Assembly: GCA_025602915.1 (NCBI GenBank) | Contig: JAHLJZ010000037.1 | Span: 62,001 to 126,000 of the forward strand | Direction: 5' to 3' | DNA: 64,000 nt | Source: Paraphysoderma sedebokerense | Lineage: Eukaryota; Blastocladiomycota; Physodermatomycetes; Physodermatales; Physodermataceae | Shown here: positions 55,790 through 64,000 of the stretch, piece by piece | Numbering within the stretch: position 1 is the first letter of the stretch | How the letters are laid out: the number at the start of each line of letters is the position of its first letter | Program-made: the position numbers and the translations under genes | Notes under the pieces: model-generated | The model's input: only the letters and a program-made list of their open reading frames with translations | Told to the model about the DNA's origin: nothing | The model's database searches: none

Positions 55790-57345
55790 ATGACAGAAAC
55801 AAATCCAGACATATCCACGCTTTCTTTAAATGATTCGGACTCTCCTTCTCCCTCCTCCGTCGTTGAGTCTCTGGAGTCTATTGAATCTCGACATCGAAAG
55901 GAACTGAAGGCTCTGCAATCTCAGATAACAGCTCTTAAAAAGAGAGTTGGAAATGATAAAAAACGGAAAAAGGAAGTTCAAGTGGAAATAGCCAAGATGG
56001 AACATGATTTGAAGGAACGGCAAGAACAGGAATTGAAAGATTTTCACCAACGTCAGGAAACCGATGATAACGGAAAACCCGATCCGGTAGGAAATCGTAT
56101 ACGGTTTTTGAAAGCATATGAGAAGTTCATGATTTAACTTGAGTGAAATTTTGGTCTATGCTTTGTTGTTATGGTTCATATCTGCAGACATCGGTAGATG
56201 CTGTTTCTTCAGAACCGTCAAACCAAAATGACCATTCGAATACGCCGACAGCGAGCCCGAAGAAAAAAGTTAACAAACAAAAACTGCGAAAGGTATATAT
56301 TTAATCAGACTTTTATTCTGTCAGCGTTTCCCATATGTTGCATTTCGATATTAATGGGCGGGTTCGAAAACTTTAGGAGAAGCGAGCTGCTCTCGAAGAA
56401 CAAATGCGACGAGAAGCAGAAGCCGAGGCCGCTGCACAACCAAATATGCAGAAAGTGGAACTAGATAATTTAATAGGTATTCTTAAGCCATTAAATTTAG
56501 GTATACACGAAGTATGTTGGTGATTCCTTGACTTTTAGCCGCCAAATTCTCCCGCCGATATGCTAATAACATGTACTCTTCTCTCTTGCGCTTTCCTCAT
56601 CAAAAGATCAAGGCAGACGGACATTGGTTAGTCGTTATTATCTAATTATGAATTATATCTCCCGATTTGACATCTCAGGTTTGGCGATTTATAGTTTATA
56701 CAACGCTATCTCTGATCAACTTCATCACAACGCCTTTCCGAATCGTTATTCCTTTTCTGAGCTTCGATCGATCACCTCGAAGTATATGCGTGAACATCCT
56801 AAACAGTTTCTTCCGTTTCTGGTTAACGAAAGAACGGGAGAGATGTATACTCAAGGTATTATCAATCCTTTGACCTAGAGTCTGATTGAATGAGTTCACC
56901 AGTTATTTGTCGTTTGCGTTGACCGCATCTAATTGCTCATATGATCACTAAATCCTCAATTACTCTCGCTTTATATACCTGTTTTTTGCATCTAGAGGAT
57001 TACGATCGGTATTGCGACGAGTTGGAAACATCGGCAGTATGGGGAGGTCAGCTCGAGGTATGTTGCCCCTTTATAATGATTCTTTCATCAAACAGCGTTG
57101 AGTCAAAAGTATATTCATACTGTAATCTTTACAAGATCCAAGCTCTCTCCCAAGCTTTGGAACTTCCTATTCATATATACCAGATGAACACACCGGTACT
57201 AAAAGTTGGGGAAGACTTCGAATCGTCGAGTAATGGACTGGTGAAGGATCCACTTGTGATATCTTATCATCGACACATGTTTGGTTTGGGTGAACATTAT
57301 AACAGTTTGAGGAGAGTCACTGAACCAGAACCCCAGAAGGAGTAA
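55790..57345 (+). CDS. OTUD6B: OTU-family deubiquitinase, OTUD6-like
   Basis: Seven exons: 55790-56086, 56188-56292, 56377-56511, 56607-56626 (20 nt), 56695-56855, 56996-57057 and 57136-57345, giving 329 aa. The first 170 residues are a charged coiled coil (RHRKELKALQSQITALKKRV, LEEQMRREAEAEAAAQ), as in OTUD6B. The catalytic OTU domain begins LGIHEIKADGHCLYNAISDQ with Asp and Cys of the triad. The Cys codon is split by the intron between exons 4 and 5. AVWGGQLEIQALSQALELPI and the His in GLGEHYNSL complete it. It removes ubiquitin and is linked in other eukaryotes to translation initiation. Acceptor 56694 is the only one that yields DGHCLY; using the earlier AG at 56678 would destroy the active site. 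Confidence 0.93.
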
Positions 57346-57574
57346 TATCCCAGAGAAGGGGTCGGAGGGAATAATGACTATCTTGAGATTTAAGAGAATG
57401 AATAGAGTCAACTGATTTTCAATATACAAGTTATCGCGATTACAATTCAACATTTGTCATTAATCAAGATTCATGTTTACAGATGAGATATAAGAACTTA
57501 GCAGGACATGTAGATCAATGAAGCCTATCTCATTTATGATACATCAGACATTAATAATATTTACGGGTCCTAAC

Positions 57575-60500
57575 TCATTTTTTTCGTTCCATTTTGCCTA
57601 ATAAACTGTTTAATCGGCCATAAGTTCCTTTACTTTTGACGCTCGTTTTTGAAGAAACAGGCTGCGTCTGAGTGTTTGAAATTGATTTAGGGAATGATGA
57701 GGAAGGGGTAATCGAATGTGAATTGTTGTCTGAACGATTAGCGGACATGGAAGAACCCGCATTATTCGGATGAACATACGAATTCATAATTTCTTCTTCG
57801 ACTTCTTCAATTTCTTCCTCCTCCTGTCCACGTTGGTAGTTCGCATTCCCGAGGTTCTGTTGCACCAAAGGCTCTTTTCCATAGTCAATCTCATCGTCCG
57901 AACTATCATCCCATATGATCTCTTCTTCAAGTTTCAGTCTCTTAGGGCCCTGTCCATCTGTAAGTTCAATTTCATTCTTGCCGCTGCCGGATTCCAGACT
58001 TCGTTTTTTCTTGTCACCTTTACTTCCTCTATTTACCTGTTTCAGCCTTCCCTGATTCTTCCATTCGCTTTTGTCTCGAGCTGTCGCCTGACCGCCATCG
58101 GAACCATATTCGTCTGAGTCTGCTTGGTCCATTCTATCTATATCGGATTCATAGTCGTCGTTCGACATATCCGATGGCGCGTACTCCTGGTCACCTTGAA
58201 TTCCGGGATCTTGAAAATCTTCGTCTGAGTCTACTTCCCGCGCTTCTGTGAAGAACGTCGGAAAAGGTTGCAGATAATCTACTACAGCGGAAGGCAACTG
58301 GGGCGATTCAGTATTCGGACTACTATCCGGGCGAGGATTGAATTCCGACAGCCTTGTAGGTCCAGAACTATGTTGCGAAGTGCCTATAGTCTCGCCAGTT
58401 TTTAATCTATCAGAATCACCTGGTTTCGTTTCGTTCTGGGGGATTCGCGGCATCATAATTTTAGACTCCGTCTCGTGTATCGTGTCGTCGAAGTCGCTAC
58501 TCTCGCCTGGTACATCTTTTCGATTTCGAATGGTTTTCACCGACAATACTACTTTGGGTATACTCTGTTCATCCTCTCCGTCGGTATTAATTGTCCCGCT
58601 TCTTGATGAATTTGAAACTAGACTTGCATTAGATTCTGATCGTTTAAATGTTAATCTGAACGGTTTTGAATTATTTTGACTTTGTGAAGCCGATGAAGAA
58701 TTCCGTAGCTTCAGTGACAGTTTAATTTTAGCAACTGGAGGATTCTTCGAAACCGAGTCACTCTGGTTTGTATTTGAATGGGAATGGCTACTACGACTGT
58801 CATTGCCATCTGTATTGTCCTCTTCCCTTTCGCGCGGATTAACTAACTTGTTCGCACGATGGAATAATGCACTTGCTAATTTTTCGGGTCGCATACAGAG
58901 TTTCTTTGGAATGCTGCTTCTTATATACTTTCGGTCTTCGGGATGTAATGAGGAAGACGGATCCTTCGAAAGTGAGAGACGAGTGAGAAGATGGGTTGAC
59001 AAAACCATAAGACCCGATAACTCAATGGGCGATAAATTAGGTGATTGTGTCTGCAAAATGCTCCAGTACTTGTCAGCAGCAAACCAGTGCAGCTTTTCAA
59101 AATACGGCTAGATAAATCCAAACATCAGCGTCACCGCGAAACTGGGGAAATCTGTTAGCGAGAAAAAAAACGTACAAATCGAAATTTCGGAGCAACATTC
59201 GTTCGCGCTTCAATTTCAAACACAGCAATCTGTGATGGAATTGCTAAACCATGCAAGAAATTACCACCGATAACCATAGAATCAGCTGGCGTGAAAACTG
59301 CATGAATCCATCCTGATGGAATAATCCTGCATGTTTGTCAGTTGCTATCTCCATGGACAAAAAGTTAAATGGATAATATAACAAACATTGTTTCGCCAGC
59401 CTTCAAATGGACAGCGATGCATTCATCCACAGCATCACCCAAAAATTGTTCACTTTGCTGCGGTGAAGAACTCCATTTCTCATATTTCTTGAGGTTGGCC
59501 GGAGTCGGTCGAATGAAATAGAATATCTTCTCGCCGTGAATAAGGTGATAAAACACAGACGAGCCTCCGAAATCTATGTTGACGTATTAGCAAGTTCAAT
59601 ACCGATGATAGAAAACAATGCATAGAAAATAACCGATATGACTATTCATAATCAAAGATTGAAGATAAGTAACTTTCATTAGCAATAGAGAATAAAAAAG
59701 ACGAATACGAACAAATCTGTATAACAATTTTTCACACTCATTAAGCAGTACAGTTGTACTTTCGGATATTCAGTTTTCTTCAAATTCTTTGGCCACACTG
59801 TGTCTACCCAGTCTAGCTGTCTGAAATTCCGGATGAGACTAAATCGCTGGAATAACGATCCGACAAAATTTACCTAACAAGTCTCGGCCTCCTGATGCGT
59901 TTCCCCAATTTCGATCCGCTAATTTCCAAACTGATGATGTTGTATATCTTTTTTCGATAGGGGTCAGAATAGTAATTGGCCCATTCTTTTAATGAAAATT
60001 TCTGCTCGCTCTGGTTCGGCACATAAATCGCATCGACTACCACATCCTCGCCTTTTATAACAACGACTATTAGTAACAAAATTTATGGTTGTGCGAGCAA
60101 GAAGTATGACACACCAACTTCTCTAGCGACATCCCACACTGTAAGCTCTTCCGGCATACTCATATCTAATCCTTCTTTTGATGGAAATACGATGGGATCC
60201 GTTAATCCATGAGTCTTGAAGTATTCCAAACTTATTTCGTTTCCCTTGTACCGCTGAAATGGATCAAGAGCAAACATGTTCCTGGAAGTTCTGTCCGCTA
60301 TCCATTTTGAATATTTATCTTCTTTTGCTCCCTGTATTCCTTCTAAACCATTATTGAGAGCGGAATAGTTAACCGTGCGATCGCGTGATGATTGCTTGAC
60401 ATCTAGAAATCCAAGATAATTAATGAACAAAATTTCTTTTACTGAGTTAATCGATATCATGCATACAACGAATTGGCCCGCATTTCACTTGACAATCTGA

Positions 60501-60892
60501 ACAGTAATACGTTTCTAAAAGTGTTGAAACCTGAATGAGCAAGGTCGATTCACCAGACGATATATGAATCCGATCAGAAAATCAAACCTATCGTATCGCC
60601 CACCTCTTGGTTGATATTGACACATTCACCGTGAAACCAATTATCACAGTTGTCGCATCCTGAAGATAGTAGTGTTTCATGTTAACTTTCCTAGTTCCTC
60701 GATTGTTTCGAGCCATCTACCAAAGCTGTGCTCACCTATATAAAATCGGTTTGGGTCGTATGGAGTTTTACAAATACAATACAATGGTTCGCCCTGAACA
60801 AGATAAAATGAGTAATTGTTAAGAAAACGGACTAGTGTAGCCGGCACCAAGAAAAGACAAGGCGCTCTTACCGATCCATCCGTCGTAGACAT
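57575..60892 (-). CDS. JHD1: PHD-JmjC histone H3K36 demethylase (KDM2/JHD1)
   Basis: Eleven exons on the minus strand: 60892-60872, 60793-60736, 60659-60588, 60514-60467, 60402-60115, 60051-59874, 59820-59713, 59641-59634 (8 nt), 59573-59387, 59326-59176 and 59107-57575, giving 883 aa. The N-terminal PHD finger reads [20 protein letters not shown] then DNWFHGECV and YYCSDC. The JmjC domain follows, with [28 protein letters not shown], the iron-binding [37 protein letters not shown] and the distal His in [17 protein letters not shown]. From family knowledge it removes methyl groups from H3K36 in chromatin. The 510-residue tail is acidic, Ser-rich and disordered, with no CXXC finger or F-box seen. 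The intron 7 donor is GTTCGT; the acceptor of exon 6 (60052) is chosen over one 18 bp upstream. Confidence 0.92.
59634..59641 (-). other. 8-nt micro-exon encoding the iron-binding HxD
   Basis: The 8 bases at 59641-59634 are flanked by AG (59643-59642) and GT (59633-59632) on the minus strand. Joined to the flanking exons (phase 2 before, phase 1 after) they give T-D-F-H-I-D-F-G-G, the exact KDM2/JHD1 consensus. Without them the frame breaks and both iron ligands on this strand are lost. Confidence 0.8.
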
Positions 60893-61356
60893 GAGGAACG
60901 AAGAAAATATAATGACAGACAAATACTTCTGTTTTAGCAGGATATATCGGATGTACCTTTAACAGCGATTCTTAGATGACAGACTCACTAAGTGGGAATC
61001 AGAGGCCGGAGAGTTCACAAGGACGGATCAGAGCCTGGAAACGAATCATTCGGACCCGTGCCAGACCCAGTTAAACTTAGAAGACTGCATATCCGCAATT
61101 CCTTGAAAATTATCATCAGCGGAATCGAACTTCGCAATGTTTAGGGACTATTTATCCACAAAAGTAGGAAGGCCTCCAGAACCCGTAAATTGAAGTTGAC
61201 ATCGTACCGTCCATAGAACTATCTAATTTAATGTCTATCTACATTATGTATAAGAGGATCCAATTTGCATATGTTCCATATTTCACGTTCTGTTGTTCAT
61301 AATCCGTTGAATTCATTTCTATAGAGGAGAGCCCCAATGTCGTAAAGTGCGTTGCT
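60893..61356. promoter_or_regulatory. Divergent promoter (JHD1 / MOD5)
   Basis: 464 bp between the start codons of two divergent genes. No TATA box or clear motif was recognised. Confidence 0.4.
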
Positions 61357-63497
61357 ATGACGACGATGACCGAAACAAGAATCGCCAATTTCACTGCGAC
61401 GCCTAATTGCATTAAGGTTATGTGGAATCGATGCTTCATACCATGCTCATTATTTCGTTATAATATTCCCTGCCGCTATATTCGACGATCATTGTTGGCC
61501 TCCCTTCCCGCTTTTTCTCCATTTATCGCGAACCGCAGGCATTCCTCTATGATCTCAGAGAAGCCGTTGGTGGTGATCATGGGCACAACTGGCGTCGGGA
61601 AGTCGGATTTAGCGATTGCATTGGCAGAGAAATTTAACGGTGAAGTTATCAACGGTGACTCGATGCAGGTATATAAAGGGTTGGATATTATTGTCAATAA
61701 AGTCACGGAAGTAGAGAAACGAGGTGTACCGCATCATATAATGGATATCTTAGAACCGCATAAAACGTATTCTGTCACTGAATTCTTTGATGATTCCACT
61801 AAAATTGTATGTACTGCTGTCAATGTGTGATGATGGTTGGCAACTACTTACGTGTTCCTGGGCTTTAGATCAATCAACTTCATTCCGAAGATAAACTGCC
61901 GATTGTCGTCGGCGGCACTCATTATTACCTTCAGTATTTATTATGGGGGAATGATTTTCCGGAAACCAATACGTCCGATTCACCGTCCGTGGTGGAATCA
62001 CTGAACCTACCGACTTCTCCTGAGGAATTGTACAATATATTGAAATCGGTTGATCCGAAAATGGCAGAACGATGGCATCCAAATGATGAACGAAAAGTCA
62101 GGCGGAGTTTGGAGGTATATGTATATGAAAACTCCAAACCAGACTTACCCTGCTCCTCTAACAGATTTCTTCCGCAATTTAACCGATCGGTAGATTTATT
62201 ATACAACCGGCAAGCGACATAGCGACATTTTGCAGACCCAGGAGGTCTCTCCTCTTCAGTCGCTGCGATATCGGACACTTATATATTGGATTCATAGTGA
62301 CCAGAAATCACTTGATCCTCGTCTTGACGGAAGAGTGGATAAGATGATACAGGTTTGTACTTATACACTTCCAAGCTTTGAGATAGCGCTAACACTTCGT
62401 TCAGCGAGGCCTCTTCGATGAATTGTTGTCTCTTAGAGCATACTTCGCCACTCGTGCAGGATCAGAATCATCACACGAAAATGAAACAATATTCAGCACC
62501 TCTAATCAGCAAGAAAGCGATTCTGATACGGATAGCATAAGTTCTCATGATGCAGGAGACTACACGAAAGGAATTCAACAGGCAATAGGCTACAAAGAAT
62601 TTGACCCCTACTTTCGAGTTCTGGCGATTTCCCCCGAAAGCGGTAATTCACAATTCGTACTGTCTGTCACGCTGACTCCTCAATTAATTAAGTCTTGCCT
62701 ATTTGCAGATCATTCAAGCATCCTCGACTCTTGCATTTTACAGATGAAACAACGAACCCGACGATACGCTCGGAAGCAGGTTTCGTGGATTAGGAATAAA
62801 TTGATGAATAAAATCCACCGTACGGTTAACGATGAATTTACCGATCCATTGTCAACCCAAAATGATTGTTCCTCGCATTATCCGTCATCGCCTCGAGTGG
62901 TTAAAGGATCCGATTATCTTCAAATGTTTGTCCTTGATGCATCAGGTGAGTTTAATAATGCCCGTTGCTTATAATACTAGTACATTATTTTATAATGCGG
63001 ACGTCAAATTTTTAACTTAACCGAATAAAATTAGATATCTCCAAATGGCGGGAAACAGTCCTCTCACCAGCTACCTCAATTACCGAGAAATTCATTGGGC
63101 ATCAACCTCTACCGAACCCGACATCTGTTCATTCAAATGCTACCGAACTCTTAAAGCCTTCCAGTCCTTCGTATGTTGACTTTGTATTTGAAATACCCAT
63201 TTTATTTCCCTCTACGCCTTGACTACGCCTTGACCTAACTGAATTCTTCCTGGTTATTATTATGTCTGCAGGTCCAATAGCGGCAACTGGCAAAAATTTA
63301 GTTGCGAGATCTGCAACCGTGTATTGAATGGTGAGCACGAAATGAACGTCCACATGAGCAGTCGAAGTCATAGAAAGATGATCGCCAGGAGGAAGAAGGC
63401 GGCTCTAAAAATTGCAAGGAAGGAATCTGCGACATTGAATGTGACGAAGAGTGAAGAGCTTCAGGTAAATCAACAGAATGCTGATGAGCTGAATTAA
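61357..63497 (+). CDS. MOD5: tRNA isopentenyltransferase
   Basis: Seven exons, 61357-61806, 61869-62114, 62194-62352, 62405-62642, 62709-62945, 63035-63170 and 63272-63497, encode 563 aa. It adds dimethylallyl to A37 of tRNAs reading UNN codons. Marks: P-loop VVIMGTTGVGKSDL, VINGDSMQVYKGLDI, GVPHHIMDI, VVGGTHYYLQYLLWGND, YTTGKRHSDIL, GIQQAIGYKEF, RTRRYARKQVSWI, and a C-terminal C2H2 finger of the matrin type (CEICNRVLNGEHEMNVHMSS then RSHRKM), as in TRIT1. The first 64 residues are basic and hydrophobic without acidic clusters, and an in-frame Met (MISEKP) starts the enzyme proper, so dual mitochondrial and cytosolic/nuclear forms are likely, as in yeast Mod5. The intron at 62643-62708 is 66 nt, stop-free and in frame, so retention would add 22 residues. 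Confidence 0.92.
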
Positions 63498-64000
63498 TGG
63501 TCGGATTTCCATGGTTCTTCCATCGATTCATCCTTTGTGTTTCCTCCTGACTATACTTGACAAAATATTCTGAAAATATGTGAATAATGTATACGCATAA
63601 CAATGATTTAAACGCTGGGTAGTCACCAAAAGCTAGACTAGGCTTTACGATATGTCTACAGGAAATGGCAATGTGTGTTCAATAGATACAGTGCGTTCGT
63701 ATCGACCTTTAATGGAACTGTTTGCAACGCGAGTTCATACTCGGGCATCGCGCTGGCGCCAAAAGAAAATGAAAGAAGACATATTCAGTCATGGGAAGAA
63801 GTACATACAGTTATGATGTACGGAAGATGTATTAGAAATTTCATTATTACCATCTGCCTGTAGTACTTATCTTGTAATCTAAGAATTGCAAGTATACACC
63901 CCACGGAATGCCAGCTAGCGGAGAGTGTGGTGTGGCTGAATTCAGTCCGCTGACGTATATATGTACTTTCTTATCTTTGGTTTCAAAGTATTCGTCATAA
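63498..64000. other. Right edge, no gene supported
   Basis: 503 bp downstream of the isopentenyltransferase. A 62-codon open frame (63675-63863, +) shows no recognisable features. Confidence 0.35.

Noticed and set aside
62115-62193. Continuation of the isopentenyltransferase frame past 62114 as a C-terminal extension
   Set aside because: Reading through soon reaches a stop and loses the YTTGKRHSDIL motif. Splicing at GTATAT restores it.

Overview
The window is nuclear DNA of a filamentous or early-diverging fungus. Evidence: most genes carry several short spliceosomal introns (about 45-110 nt, GT-AG), lysine is made by the fungal alpha-aminoadipate route (saccharopine reductase), there is a C-4 methylsterol oxidase for ergosterol, a plant/fungal-type single-chain urease, and a cAMP-receptor/Git3-like GPCR. 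Presence of acetoacetyl-CoA synthetase, HSBP1, JMJD4 and OTUD6 orthologues fits an early-diverging lineage such as Mucoromycota better than a yeast, but I cannot name the species. I see no rRNA, tRNA, transposon, retroelement, CRISPR or bacterial-style operon. Protein-coding models were spliced by hand; in every multi-exon model the exon lengths sum to a multiple of three.

Layout, left to right: a DUF3712-like membrane protein (493-2667, -); a 59-aa single-span protein (2958-3278, +); a poorly resolved possible membrane-protein gene (about 3589-4310, -); mitochondrial malate dehydrogenase (4585-6108, +); saccharopine reductase LYS9 (6328-8185, +); a TlpA-like thioredoxin with a C-terminal helical domain (8459-9325, +); a secreted zinc carboxypeptidase (9969-11591, +); an ARM/TPR-type protein (11762-13636, -); acetoacetyl-CoA synthetase (14059-17201, -). 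A gene-poor stretch (17.2-20.7 kb) holds only a small secreted protein made of four 20-residue repeats. Then come an F-box protein (20670-21767, +), a Gly/Arg/Tyr-rich disordered protein (22433-24005, +), a multi-span membrane protein (24372-25508, +), a seven-helix receptor (25880-27816, -), sterol C-4 methyl oxidase ERG25 (28762-30029, +) and a 1511-residue membrane/TPR protein (31104-35956, +).

The right half is densely packed: DNA polymerase eta (36324-39859, -) divergent from TFIIF beta (40357-41466, +); tRNA wobble-uridine methyltransferase TRM9 (42005-43241, -) divergent from urease (43732-47708, +); HSBP1 (48068-48437, -) divergent from a JMJD4-type oxygenase (48921-50668, +); a CBS-domain protein (51441-53107, +); a secreted class 3 lipase (53970-55581, +); an OTUD6-type deubiquitinase (55790-57345, +); a KDM2/JHD1 histone demethylase (57575-60892, -) divergent from tRNA isopentenyltransferase MOD5 (61357-63497, +).

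The genes are mostly unrelated housekeeping functions and do not form a metabolic cluster. The most unusual things are at the level of gene structure: an 8-nt exon that carries the iron-binding HxD of the KDM2 demethylase, a recurrent GTTCGT 5' splice site, five GAW repeats inserted in the tail of DNA polymerase eta, a lysine-rich insert in urease, a cluster of GATA-factor sites upstream of urease, and the secreted repeat protein. I did not find a clearly new multi-gene system.
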